Source: Theobroma cacao
Lineage: Eukaryota; Streptophyta; Magnoliopsida; Malvales; Malvaceae
Direction of reading: 5' to 3'
Assembly (NCBI RefSeq): GCF_000208745.1
Contig: NC_030853.1
Span: 2,677,187-2,741,186 of the forward strand
Length of the DNA: 64,000 nucleotides
How positions within the stretch are numbered: the stretch's first letter is position 1; each line of letters starts with the position of its first letter. Made by a program: the position numbers and the translations under genes. The notes beneath the pieces were generated by a model. It saw only the letters and a program-made list of their open reading frames with translations. It did not search any database and was not told the DNA's origin. Positions 44,342 through 56,423 of this stretch are shown here, in pieces.

Positions 44342-46075
44342 ATGTTCAAGAACCAACTGCAGGAACTTGCACAAAGAAGCTGTTTTAACCTCCCTTCCTA
44401 TGCCTGCATCAGAGAAGGACCCGATCATGCACCAAGATTCAAAGCGTCTGTGAATTTCAATGGTGAGATCTTTGAAAGCCCAAGCTACTGCCCTACATTG
44501 AGACAGGCTGAGCATGCTGCTGCAGAGGTAGCTCTCAACATACTGTCTGCAAGGGGTCCTTCAAGGTCTCTCACTGCAAGAGTTCTTGTAAGTTCCTTTG
44601 GATATAACAACTCTTTCATATGAATTAGCTTTTGTTCGATATATAGTTTTCTTGATGGTAGACGAGATTAAAGCACACCCTGTTCTCTTTTTGCTAGATT
44701 TGTCTCATCTTGTTTCCTTTGCTTTTGTATGCATGAAGGATGAGACTGGTATTTACAAGAACCTCCTTCAGGAAACTGCTCATAGAGCTGGGCTTAACCT
44801 CCCTGTATACACCACGGTAAGATCAGGTCCTGGTCATGTCCCAATCTTCACTTGCACAGTGGAGCTCGCCGGTATGAATTTCACGGGTGAGCCAGCCAAA
44901 ACAAAAAAGCAAGCCGAGAAGAATGCTGCAATTGCAGCCTGGTCTGCCTTGAAAAGAAGTAAACTCCCATTCCTCATTTTTTTAGATTATATTATCATAT
45001 ATTAGTATTTATATGTTAGTGCATGATTATTGTACATATTTGAACAGTGCCAAGCTTAGATTCGTTGACAAATAAAGAAGCGGACAATCGTGAGGATCAG
45101 GATCAGGCAGTTGTGTCAAGAGTCCTCTCAAGCTTCAAGCCAAAAGATGAAAGCAAACAATTTAGGAGGAGGGATTATAACCAAGCAAAAAGAAGAATGG
45201 TCAGGGGTAACAGGGACATTGGCTCTCCATCTTCTTCCAGGTCGGTTAACTCTCAACTTCATCAACAGTGGAGGCTTATGGACCTCTTGATGGATTCTGC
45301 CTTGGATGGTTCAACACAGAAACAAAACAGCTTTGTATCTCTCCTTCCTCCACCCCCACCTAGAACAGCTTCAAAGATCTTACCACCAACTTCATCTAGA
45401 GACAGTCCATCTAGCTATTTCTCTAATAGACCCATTCCGATACACATTAGGGGTAAATCAGAAATGAAACTGCCTCCTCCGGTGCTGGAAGAACATCTAA
45501 AGGATGAGGAAGAATGGCTTGGTATCAAACAAGATGTCATCAACAAGTCCATTGAGAAGGAAGGTTCAAGTTCTAGCAATTTAGTTTCAAGTAGTAATGT
45601 CTATGGGGCAAGTAGGACTTCTTCTATATACAGGGCAATTCCATTATCCAGTGATGGGAAACTCAATCCTTGCATGCTTGACAGCGCAATAGGAACTGAA
45701 GCAAGCCAGATTATCAGCAGGCTTTTTGGGACCCCAAATCCATCTCAAATCGCACCAACTTCTGTCATGGCACCTACAATGGCCCAGAACATGTACACTG
45801 GAGGGTTTAACCCACATAGGATTGCCCCTGCAGTTAAAATCAGATCAGTGATCCCAGTTTGTGCAGCACCACCAGCACCAAGCAGACCCCAAGAAACAAC
45901 CCCATCACAACTGAAAGAACCCTCATCAACCAGCCGAAATGCTGCTGCTCCTCCTAGTTCAATGTCCATGCAAATAGGATCAGCTGAGGTCTCATCAGCC
46001 AGCTCAGTACTGTTCAACAAGTCACAGCCAAACTCAGACCAACTCAGTTCTGAGTTGATGAATCTACAATTATGA
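44342..46075 (+). CDS. Double-stranded RNA-binding protein, DRB2/3/5 type
   Basis: DRB proteins bind double-stranded RNA and partner Dicer-like enzymes in small-RNA and antiviral pathways. Three coding exons (44342-44587, 44739-44958, 45048-46075) give 497 residues. The start MFKNQLQELAQRSCFNLPSY is the family start, so an upstream in-frame Met at 44309 lying in the leader intron is rejected. The first dsRBD covers about residues 1-70 (GPDHAPRFKA, RQAEHAAAEVAL). The second covers about 86-153 (GPGHVPIFTC, KKQAEKNAAIAAW). The C-terminus of about 340 residues is low in complexity, Ser/Pro-rich, with RRDYNQAKRRM and PPPPPPR. It is longer than I recall for Arabidopsis DRB2, 3 and 5 (about 360-435 residues in total). 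The exon 2-3 join creates an ATG codon from A plus TG. Confidence 0.93.
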
Positions 46076-47812
46076 AGTAAAAGCCTAATGAGACTATCTA
46101 ATACTATCAAGTAATTAACCCATTATTAGCATTTCTCGCATGTTTTTATCTCTTGGGTTGGTCACTAAATATGCTTTTTGGCCTTCATAAAACCATGGGT
46201 TTTCTCTTGGATTTGCCTCAAGGAATCTCTTTTGTAAAAGATCATGGAGTATATTTTTATATAATTTTTCACCCTTGACATTTATTAAATCGCTGCAGCA
46301 AGAGAGAGAGTGAGAGCAATGAGCATTAAATGGGATCTGGGAGAGTGGGTTGCAGGAGATAAGAAAGAGAGAGCGATTGAAAAGAGGGGGCAGATGGGGT
46401 TAGCAATGAAAGGCACACAGACTGTTAGAGGACGAACAGACACTTGCAGCGATAAACGCAAGCAATTAAGTTTCCCTCTCAGCAAATATTTAATACCCTT
46501 GTCTTCACCATTAATGCTTCCTTGCATCTCTTCCTCATCTTCTTCCCTCTCATTTATTACCACCTTCTCCTTTTTAGTTCTTTTATATATTAATTCATTT
46601 CTTCTCTCTTTCTATCCTCTTTTGTTTTTTCTATTTTACTATCTTTTGTTTGTTTCTTACCTTTTTTTTATCTCTAGAGTGGGTTCTTTTGGACCATGGA
46701 AACTCCCAGACTTCCAGGAAATGGTAGAACCATAGATATAGGTTGGAGAAATGCAGGGAATTTTGATTTGTTTATGTTTTTTATTCCAATGTTTTTGAAA
46801 CTCCAAAGTAGCCGTTAGGCCATGGGGCACATTTGCTACAAAAGCGGGGTTCTTGCTGCTGCTCCCATGTGTATGAAAATTGAAAGCTCTGGCCACATGG
46901 GGACAGTTGACCTTCATCTGCTGAAGCTTAAAAGCAATAGGAGTCAGCCATAAGGAGCTAGTGGGCTTGTTGGACACAAACAGCAACAAGGCAGGATGGA
47001 ACTTTTGCATTAGCATCACCTTCCTCAGATCACTGCCAGGCTATTTCTGATGGCAGTGAGTTTAACACCAATGTGCTTCTAGCAATGCCAGACTATTTCT
47101 TGATGGCTTAGGGAGGGTCTCAACATGCTGATCATTTCTTAAAATTTTCAGCCAAATTGAGACTTTTGAGTATAAAACAAGTGAGGGTTTGAGAAATCTC
47201 AAAGGTGTACGAGTGTGTGAATTGGAATGGGGCTGCTTGTTTGTCTCCATGATAACAGTAATAAAATTGAGAATTGGACTCTCTCTCAGGGGCTAACCTA
47301 GTAGACTGGGATCAGCTTTCAGTTGCTGGATCCTTAGCCCTATGTTCACTTTTTTTGGGCACCAAACCAGACCCTCCAATGGCCTCAAGAATATTTTCTT
47401 TAGGATTGAGGCCTTAAAATTAATGCCGTAAAGGTAAAATGTTAGTTTTCCCTTAAAGAGAAACATCAACAAAAATTTGAGCTACAAAACTTGACGTTTT
47501 CCCTTAAACATTGCATGGAAAGCCAATGAAAGGCAATTCAATGATTTGCAAACAGAACCTTTCATGCTTTTCTATGTACAAAATAGCTTGTGCAATCATC
47601 CTTCAACTTAATTCAAGAGGCAAGCAAGCTTATTGAAATACATGCAAAAAGACAGCAGTCAAAATAAATAAAATATATATTGAATAATTGAAGTTTTTAC
47701 TCCAAATATGCTAAAAGCATAAAAGAATTTACAGGAAAGGGGAGAGCCCCGAACAAAACAGAACAGACATCTAGCTAAGATTGTCTGGCAAAACAAAGAT
47801 TTGAATATAGGT
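46076..47812. other. Intergenic region between convergent DRB and SIN3-like genes
   Basis: It holds 3' flanks of both genes. A GA-rich segment at 46300-46400 and a pyrimidine-rich segment at 46500-46680 are low-complexity. Two related words, GCCAGGCTATTTCTGATGGC and GCCAGACTATTTCTTGATGG, occur at about 47035 and 47088. No gene or RNA could be supported. Confidence 0.45.
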
Positions 47813-48922
47813 TTAACAGGTTGGTTGGCAAGAAGATGAATTGATCTGATCTAGCCTCTTCAAAATGTAAGGGAGAACAATGTGGGCTGCCTGACGAAGC
47901 TCATCCACTATTGCTGGTCCGTGAATACTTCCGTACATTCTTTCTATAAATCTGAAATTACAAGGATTAAAATAGTTGTCCACCTCCTCCGGATTTGGCT
48001 GCTTAATTTTGCCCTCGCTTATGGCTTCATATAACTTAGTTGCATTCTTCTTTGTCGAACGCAGCCATTCCAGCAACATATCTCTCTCATACAAGTAATC
48101 TTCATGCTCATTCAACATTTCTTCATAAGGGTCTATACGCCTTACCTTGCCACTGTTGAACAAACCCTTGGAATAACAACAGTTATTCAGTACTTTAAGA
48201 TCGCCAGGTTCGCTGCCGCTACTGATCTCATTTGCTGAAAGATTCTTTGGAAGAAATCGATAGCTTGGTGTCAAGTCATCAAGCTGTGCTTGTGGAGTAT
48301 TACTCTTGATGTTTTTGTTTGGTTTCATCGCTTTGTCTTCAGCTTGCGGTGATGGCTGACTTAAACTCTCATAAAACTCCAAAACGTGACGAAAATCTTG
48401 CTCAAACTCTGGAAACTCGTCGGCCATCATCTTCATCGTGTCACCCTTTGTGATTTTTCCAGTGCCATAATAGTGCAGGCATCGCAGCATGGTCAGATAT
48501 TTCTCAGAACTGGTTTCCTTCCTTACTTTGTCACAGAACCTTAATGCTCGAGACAGACGATCGTTTCTTGAAGTAGATTCAGGGTGGTAAAGGATTGGAA
48601 CTGAACCAGAAGTTAACCTCAGCCTGATGATCTTCTTGTTGCGTCCATGGTTTTCTCCAACTCCCTCCTCAGAACCTGCTGGCCTCTTCCTTTTGTTGAT
48701 GGTCTGTGCTGATTGTAATGGTGGTGGTAAACCATGAAAGACGTTGAAAGGATAAAGAAAGTGGTCGAATAATCCAGGGTATTTTCCAAGCAAATCTTCC
48801 ACCATCTCCTTCAAACGGATCATAGTGATTCTTCCACTGCTGTAGGCATGAAGGTGCTTCAGCATAGCCGAATAGTCATCAGAGCTGACCTTTCCCTTGA
48901 ACTTGTCACAAAGTACCTTCAT
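47813..48922 (-). CDS. Short SIN3-like protein: two PAH3-like repeats plus HDAC-interaction domain
   Basis: SIN3 is the scaffold of a histone deacetylase co-repressor. This frame gives 369 residues from MKVLCDKFKGKV, while SIN3 proteins are above 1,000. Residues 1-65 resemble the third paired amphipathic helix of plant SIN3-like proteins (DDYSAMLKHLHAYSSG, DLLGKYPGLFDHF). Residues about 123-190 are a second such repeat (DKVRKETSSEKYLTML). From about 217 comes a Sin3 HDAC-interaction domain: LTPSYRFLPKN, YLYERDMLLEWL and FRFIERMYG, ending VLPYILKRLDQ. PAH1, PAH2 and the long C-terminal region are absent. The coding part lies in one exon. The frame stays open upstream without an ATG, so a 5' exon (possible acceptor near 48963) is not excluded. 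Codons are intact, with no stop or frameshift. Confidence 0.8.
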   Translation of the reverse strand: MKVLCDKFKGKVSSDDYSAMLKHLHAYSSGRITMIRLKEMVEDLLGKYPGLFDHFLYPFNVFHGLPPPLQSAQTINKRKRPAGSEEGVGENHGRNKKIIRLRLTSGSVPILYHPESTSRNDRLSRALRFCDKVRKETSSEKYLTMLRCLHYYGTGKITKGDTMKMMADEFPEFEQDFRHVLEFYESLSQPSPQAEDKAMKPNKNIKSNTPQAQLDDLTPSYRFLPKNLSANEISSGSEPGDLKVLNNCCYSKGLFNSGKVRRIDPYEEMLNEHEDYLYERDMLLEWLRSTKKNATKLYEAISEGKIKQPNPEEVDNYFNPCNFRFIERMYGSIHGPAIVDELRQAAHIVLPYILKRLDQINSSSCQPTC

Positions 48923-49660
48923 CTCCAAGGAAGAAAAAGGGGTGAAATGTTGCGTTGAACTGACCCTTTTGATTGGTTTGATGACTGAAATATAGTAAAG
49001 CGGTTTACGCTGTTAATGTTGGGTTAGAAGACTGAAATACTAGCGCGCAATTCAGCTGCCAGTGGAAGTAGGAAGGAGTCAGTTGAAATCAGGTGACGTG
49101 AATGTTGGAGGAAAGCTTGACTTATTTCTATCCATCGGATTTTACTTGAATGCCCTTGTGTTTGTTTTGAAATCAGGGACTAAATTGCCACTTTATTTTG
49201 TGTACATTATGATCTGTCAATCGTTGACTCTGGTCAATTTTGTTTTTTATATTTTAAACTTATTTTTCATGTTTTTACTTTTTTACTGATTCATTACTTA
49301 ACCTCTGTAAAAATAGAAGAGAGACAAATATTCAGGTAATACTTAGTACTTTTTTTTTAAAATATCTTTGTTTTTTACATTACAAATTATTTTTCTTGAT
49401 TTTTTTTTACTTTTTGTATTACAAAATCAAAATTTTGGTCTTAATTTCCATCAAAATAAAAGAAGGGTAAATTTTTGTTTCAATGTCTAATTTATTTGGG
49501 ATATCTCAAAATAAAGTCAGATTCTTACATTATAATAAAACTATTTTTCATGAATTTTTTGTTCGCCACGTATTTGACATTTCATTGATTCTCAAGTTGA
49601 TTCTTCTCGTCTTTCAAGCGTTTTAGCCTTCATAAGAAACGTAATTCGTAAGCTTGGTTG
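48923..49660. other. AT-rich region upstream of the SIN3-like gene
   Basis: It contains the promoter of the minus-strand SIN3-like gene in the part next to 48923. No other feature could be supported. Confidence 0.45.
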
Positions 49661-49689
49661 AAGGAAATTAGCAAAAACTGCATTGGTGC

Positions 49690-49830
49690 CGCTCTATATA
49701 AACCCCTAAATTTTTCACTAAGGGAGAAGGAGGAAACCCTAGCTAAAGAGAAAACTTATTCTCCCTAAACCCCTTCTTCTTCAACCTCCGGGAAACCCTA
49801 AACAGCAACCTGTGTTCGTCCTCCGCTCTC
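49690..49830 (+). promoter_or_regulatory. Orphan core-promoter-like segment with TATA box and telo-box motifs
   Basis: TATATAA lies at 49695-49701. About 35-100 bases downstream come AAACCCTAG and AAACCCTAAAC (49793-49803). The latter is a telo-box, typical of leaders of plant ribosomal and translation genes. Pyrimidine-rich leader-like sequence surrounds them. No open frame follows. Confidence 0.4.
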
Positions 49831-50505
49831 CAAGATTAGCCAAATTAAGTCATTTTTGCAAACTCATACTAAAGACTAATTATTTATCTTTACATGCTTT
49901 GTATAGTTTTATTTAGCGTTTTATGGACAACAATTTCTATTTTATTTTGATGCATTAAGTTCTGAAATTCTTTTTCATCATGTTTAAAGTATGACTTCAC
50001 TTCTTGTTTTGTGATTAATTAATTAGAAATGATATGCTCTAAGTTCATATAATTATTTTTTCTTCCTTTAGGATTTTACTTTAATATTCCGTGTCTTATT
50101 TCATAGAATTTGGACGAAATGTGTTCATATGCAAATCATGCTAATTTTTAGTATTTTTTTTTATGGATTTTCAATTTTTTCATATAATTCATTATTATCA
50201 TTTTTCGTTTGTTAATTTGGCTTATTTTTCTTTTGCTTGATGGATTATTGGATATATACATGATCTATAGTCTAACAATGATTGATAGTTCCTTGTGTTT
50301 TATTAGTACTAGTAGAAGTACCCGCGGCACGTGTATCGATTTGGGCAATTTGGTTGCATTCTGCTTTATGTAACGCAACAATCCCACCAACACATTCTCT
50401 CGCACAACTCATCTTCACATTTATTTAACGGTCTTTCTGTCGTTACCTTGTCACCCGTGAGCCAACCCTTCAAATAGTAGCAGGTTTCAAGATAAAAACT
50501 AATAG
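49831..50505. other. AT-rich intergenic DNA
   Basis: No gene is recognised. A short GC patch (CCCGCGGCACGTG) lies near 50321. Confidence 0.4.
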
Positions 50506-51652
50506 CATGTTTGGTTAGCCATTCTCTCTTTATTCTCAAAAAATTTTGATTCCTTTATTTCGTTAAAAATTAGTCTAAAAAATAGTCATTCCACAGGAAC
50601 GGTTTTTTTTCAAAATTCTTTAAAACCAAGAAATAACTAATATCACTCTCTCTCATAGTATTAACTATTCCATAGTTGAGGCATAAATTCAAAAATTGAT
50701 AAAGATAAAAATACTCCTTACAAGTTTGAAAAATTACAACTTCATTTGTATAAAATATTATTTTTCTCTCTCTCATCTTTCTCTCACTTGGTTCCAACTT
50801 TTAATAAAATATTAATATTTAAATTATCAATTATTAATAAAATAAATTATAAATTATTCCTATTTAAAAAAATAAATTAAAAATAAATAACATAATATCA
50901 TTTAAATTATATAAACAATATTAATAATTAAATCATCAATTATTAATATTTATAAATAATTACCAATCATTAATGTTTAAAAATAAAATAAAATAAAAAT
51001 TAATCATAATAANNNNNNNNNNNNNNNNNNNNNNNNNNNNNNNNNNNNNNNNNNNNNNNNNNNNNNNNNNNNNNNNNNNNNNNNNNNNNNNNNNNNNNNN
51101 NNNNNNNNNNNNNNNNNNNNNNNNNNNNNNNNNNNNNNNNNNNNNNNNNNNNNNNNNNNNNNNNNNNNNNNNNNNNNNNNNNNNNNNNNNNNNNNNNNNN
51201 NNNNNNNNNNNNNNNNNNNNNNNNNNNNNNNNNNNNNNNNNNNNNNNNNNNNAAATTATCAATTATTAATATTTTAAATAAATTATCAATTATTAATATT
51301 TTAAAAATAAAATAAAATAAAAATTAATCATAATAATATTTTAAATTAAATTAAATATTAATATTTAAATGATTAATTATTAATATTTTAATTAAATTCT
51401 AGATTATTAATATTTAAAAAATCTAATAAAAATGAAATGTCATATAAATAATAAAGGGTGTTTTTGTCTTTTTATTTTCTATTCCTTTTTTATTTCAAAA
51501 TTATTGTTACCAACCAAACACTACAATAAGTCATAATAATTATTCCTGTCCTATTCTCTTTGTCATACCAAATTAAGTAATAATTATTCTATTCTATTCC
51601 CACATAATAACTATTGTATTCTATTCTTATCTATTCCGCCAACCAAACATAC
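50506..51652. mobile_element. MITE-like element with ATGTTTGGTT ends, containing the assembly gap
   Basis: The left end reads GCATGTTTGGTTAGCC. The right end read on the minus strand is GGTATGTTTGGTTGGCGG. A second inner inverted end (GTGTTTGGTTGG) lies near 51508-51525, which suggests nesting or a duplicated terminus. The interior is nearly pure AT with repeated TTATTAAT words. The true length is unknown because 240 N are inside. Confidence 0.55.
51013..51252. other. Assembly gap (240 N)
   Basis: All bases are N. Both sides carry the same words, AAAATAAAATAAAATAAAAA and TTAATCATAATAA, so the gap sits in a repeat and its true size is uncertain. Confidence 0.99.
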
Positions 51653-54600
51653 CATAAAGAACATTAAAAACAAATGTTGAATTAGAAGGACGTTAAATTA
51701 GTACTGGTGGAGTAATTACGTCAAGCAGTTGAGTTTTTTTTTTAACTAAGAGAAGGTAGATTTGAACCTTACATAAGTAAAAAATAATGTACTAATCAAT
51801 GAGTCAAATGTTTAAATACATATAATCAAGATTGTTCTCCCTAGATGTAAGTTCAAAATTCATTTTCTTACAAACCCACCTGCTAAATCTATAATCAAAT
51901 CTTTTTATTAGAAATTAGAATATTAGTCAGACAATCTTAACTAGATGTTTGTTTTGTTTTGTTTTGTTGTGCTCTTCTTAGCAAGACTTTTCTGCATTTT
52001 GCATATTTGGAATTCTTTTTTTAATTTCATTTGTTTCTTCCATTTAATACTTTAAAATTCCATCACACAATTAATTGTTAAAGAAAGAGAAACATTACAT
52101 TAGACTTTAAACCAAAATAAAAAAAACAGAAGTATCTCCAAATTAGAATAAATAGAACCTCTTTAAATAAAGGAGATTTGCTAAATCAAATCTGCAATTT
52201 TCAATGGAAAACCATGAATTACCCACCATGGAAGTCAACATCTGCAGTTTTTCTTTTTTGTAAGAATGGTAACAGCAATATTCCTCTCATATTTGCGATA
52301 AGGGAGACCCATTGCAACGTTGTTTCAAGTTGGTCGTACCATAATTGGACTAGTCGTTGTCTACCTATTGTTTGCTGGTGGGTCTTGTTGTTTTTTGGAT
52401 GCCATTTTCTTAGTGACTACCTCAACCCCATGGCTCGATAATGTCTATCCCAAAATCATTGGTCGAGAAAGTTGCTCCCCTGATTGTACGCTGATAATCA
52501 TTATTCTTATGTAATGTGACACTGATTTTTCAGTCTTTCAACTACAAAATGCTTATCATGTCCATCCCAAATGGTGCATGACTCTCTGAAATTAGGTAAA
52601 TTTCGTTTATTTTCTTCACATGACATTTCATGATTTTTTTTTCTTAATTATTAGTATTTTATAGATATTTTTTATTTCAGTTAACACTCTACATAATTTC
52701 CGTTCCCACATAATATTAGATTGTTAATTTTGTTCAATTTAAAAATATAAAAATAGCTTTTAAATATGGATAAATAAATTAATTTTGAATCGAGGATATC
52801 TTACTAATTTTATTGAATAAAGTTAATCGTCAACCCCTTGTAACAGAAGTTATGCATGCGTGGAATACTAATTGAATGTCCAAAACAGATGAACCCAATT
52901 GTGTTAAACTGAGCCCATCTGAAGAGGGTTGCTGTGGGCTGGAATGTAAAGCTCATCGAGAGGAACCTCATCCAGAGATGGATTATTTGAGGCCATCATC
53001 AAATTCAAATACAAAAAACTGGTGAAAAGAGGCAGAAGAAAGGGCAGAAAAGGGGTAACGGTTTGATGATTTTGTTCTATGGCGGTTTGGGAACCCTTCA
53101 ATGGTTCTTGTTAGGAGAAAATTGGGTGGTTAGATTTTAGGTTGTTTTTGGTGTTTAATGGCTTTCGTTCAATGGTGGTTTCTATTGGGTGAAATTTGGG
53201 GTTCACTTCTATATTGTTTCTGGTGTTGTTATGCATAGTGGTAATTATTATATATAGTTTTCTTTAAAATGACTCTCTACATTTATAATAAAAAAAATTG
53301 TCATTGACTGAGTAAAAAAAATGTTATATATGAAAAAATTAAAATAAAAAAAATAAATGGAATTTCCTTAAAATTAAACAATCATACCACTCTTTATTTC
53401 GTTCTAGCTAGACCAATTAACAGCATAATGCACTTGGATTTCACAATTAGTTAATCACTCAAGTAGGTGAGTGAGAAGCATTTTACATTACTTATATCAA
53501 TGAATGAACCTAATTAAAGTAGGTGAAGATGGGGATATATGATTAATTAAGGTAATCTTCCAGGTGGAGCATGCATATCCAAAGCTGTGGGCTGCAGGAA
53601 ACCAGTACCTGAGGAAGAGAGAGAAGCCATAAAAGAAAGGAAAATTTTATTGTTGCTTAATGTTGACAAACACAGCTGGCCTGGAGAGAGACAAATCCCA
53701 CGCAGTCTGAATGGGAAAGAAAAGACAGAATTTTGGCTTTTGCATTTATCTCTTTTTCCTGTAAGAATAACGTGCCTGTGCTGTTCTGCTTTATCTAGAG
53801 AACCCTCCAGTGCTTGGAACCTTGGAAGCTAATCGTGACACTTTGCAAACAAATCCACCTTTCACTTCTTCTCTCACCTATGCTTTTATAAATTAAATAT
53901 ATTTGGTTATTGCATTTTTTATTTTCATAAGAATAAATATTATTTAATTCTAATTAAATAAATTGACAAAATCAATTGAATTCGATTGATTCAGTTCAAT
54001 TTGGTTTATTTTTATTTTAACTTAATTTATTCACTTATTTCAATCGATTTATGATATCCAAAACTTACAATTGAATCGAGATACAACTTGCTTCATCTCA
54101 TTTTTTATTACACAGATAATCACTAATTATATTCAATTGTAGTAAAGTAGCCACCTTCACTACCATAATTGGCATATATAGCTTGTTTTGTTTGACAATT
54201 TAAAAAAAAAAAAGATTTATTTAAGGACGGAATCCAAACTTTCATATATAAGATTCAATTACTTATCAAAAACAATTGAATGCGTTTATCACATTGAATA
54301 TTGATGCTTTGGATAACCGCCAGCATATATCAAGGGAACATCAAACGGGGTTCTTGAGGGGAATCTATTTTATCTCTATTGCATAAAGATGACCAGAAAA
54401 GTTAGGTGCATCTCCTCTTTCATGAATAGTATTATAATTAAATTGTAAAAGAATTAGTGAGTTCATTAATACTTTAATTATATAAAACTTTAACATAAAT
54501 AACATAATTAGTAAGGTTTTTTTACATTTTAGTTATGTCATTTGACATCACTTGTATCAACGTTCGTCCGTCCCTATCCTCCCTGGTTCCTTGAATTTCG

Positions 54601-55150
54601 GGTTGGTAGCCTATTACTTCATGCTGAAAAGTTTGGTTGGATTGCTTAATATTGTTCATCCAGAGATATTGTGGAATAAAGAACAGGATTTTCATCTTTG
54701 GGTTGCTTTTGTTTGAAGGCAAAATTAATTTTATCTGCATATAGAGTCAGTTCAAATCAAGAATAGGACAAACTATATCTAATTAATCATGTTCCCTTCT
54801 AATCCACGTTAAACAAATTTTGACCAATTTTTTTCCATTTTTAAACTATTAATACTTTTATTTTTTATATATTATAAATTTATTTTTCATATTAAAAAAT
54901 AATAAATATTTATATAGTATTTTTTTTTCAATTTTTAATATAAAATAGTTAAAATCAAAACTATTATCTTAAATTTCATAAAAATTAAAAATAAAACAAA
55001 CATTTAAAAACAATAAAAAATGATATTCGTAAATCATTACTGCAATGAGATATTACTTCTCTGCACAGATTTTTATAATATTCAATCATTTTCATTGAAA
55101 CAAATAATTATTCAATCATTTTCTTTGAATTTAATACCAATTGAAATAAA

Positions 55151-55194
<44 letters not shown>

Positions 55195-55980
55195 TCAAAC
55201 ATGATCTAACCTAGTCAGTTCCACCCCATATGTCTCCAACAAAGTTGATCCAAATAATTCCACGTCCTTCACACGTCTTCAACTCAACATACATATGTAT
55301 TAGAGAAAAAAAGACATTAGCCAAATCTCTTCTAGCTAAGCCACTCTCAAGAAAACTTTATTCATAATTAGTAACTAATTACTTAATATTTTAACTTAAT
55401 CACCGCCTAATGATGGTAAAAGCACCACCATCTGGACAGGTAAGTCTACCGTGGACACACATCATGCCCATGCGAACCACCTTATCCACCGCCTGCCGGC
55501 TCCAGCTCATCATACCGTGTTATCTACATTATCCTTATCCAATAGTTACCATCCACGTGTCTCCAGCAATTTAAATTCATATTTCTTGCACGCATCCCCG
55601 CACAACTCTCTGCTCTGCCTGTAAAATCTTAACAAATATTCGTACAATCAAGCCAAAAAATAATAAGAAAAAGAAAAAAGTTTAAATAATAAGAATGAAG
55701 GGAAAGGAATTCATTAATTTTAAGATACTCGAAGTTCAATCAAATTAAAATTTATCTTACATCTTACTCGAATTCGAATAAAATTAATATTTAAAACTAG
55801 CACTCAGTTATTAATGTTTAAAAAAATTCAAAATTCCAAATAAAATATTATATTATTAATAAAAAGTAATTAATAAATTAAAATTTAAAGTTATATTTAA
55901 AATAATTAATAAATGTAATATTTATGATCGAATTTTAAACAGTAAGTATCTTATAATTATTACTCAAATTAAATAATTTT
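51653..55980. other. Long AT-rich intergenic region
   Basis: No convincing gene. An AT microsatellite lies at 55157-55191. A fragment at about 53960-54070 has CGATTGATTCAGTTCAATTT-like words as in the GGGTGTG-type elements. Short frames at 52178-52514, 52904-53101 and 53587-53832 lack recognisable domains and were not accepted as genes. Confidence 0.5.
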
Positions 55981-56027
55981 ACTATTCAAAGTAACTATTG
56001 CCGCCTTACCGGAAACAGATATTCGGT

Positions 56028-56035
56028 GGATATTC
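56028..56035. promoter_or_regulatory. P1BS-like site 1 (GGATATTC)
   Basis: It matches the PHR1 binding consensus GNATATNC, 530 bases upstream of the GDPD start codon. Confidence 0.5.
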
Positions 56036-56390
56036 TATTGTTGTTACCTTTTTGCCCTTTCGAAAGGTATAAGACAAATAGTTTGTTCCAACTCTCATCC
56101 CTTACGTCAACAGCGCGTGGAACAATCGCCCAAATCACGCGGCAATTTTCCTTATCGGGCAATTCGGGGTCACCTAATCGGAGAGGGTAGACCAGTTCAC
56201 ACCGCCTCGGCGCGTCAACACCAGGAAACCCTTTCAAAGGAAGACAATTACTAAGTTGACCAGAATGGTCTTAACAAAAAGACCAAATTTTCCACGGAAA
56301 CTTCTCGTGAACCCGGGAGTGGCAAACAAAACACCGTTAAGTTTAACGGAATAAGCGGACTTGGGGAAAATGATAACGGAGAATATCCCA

Positions 56391-56398
56391 AAGCATAT
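56391..56398. promoter_or_regulatory. P1BS-like site 2 (GAATATCC)
   Basis: It matches GNATATNC, about 170 bases upstream of the GDPD start codon. Confidence 0.55.
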
Positions 56399-56415
56399 TT
56401 GGGCAACATTGGAGG

Positions 56416-56423
56416 GAATATTC
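56416..56423. promoter_or_regulatory. P1BS-like site 3 (GAATATTC)
   Basis: It is a perfect palindrome matching GNATATNC, 25 bases from site 2 and about 145 bases before the GDPD start codon. Confidence 0.6.

Noticed and set aside
46310..46735. 141-codon plus-strand frame after the DRB gene
   Set aside because: It is made of GA-rich and pyrimidine-rich low-complexity sequence, giving a charged then hydrophobic peptide with no family resemblance.
52178..52514. Overlapping plus-strand frames
   Set aside because: They are compositionally ordinary, lack any motif, and two frames overlap without one being favoured.
52904..53101. Minus-strand frame of 65 codons with a hydrophobic stretch
   Set aside because: It has no recognisable domain, splice context or neighbour support. 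It could be a small gene but nothing in the sequence shows it.
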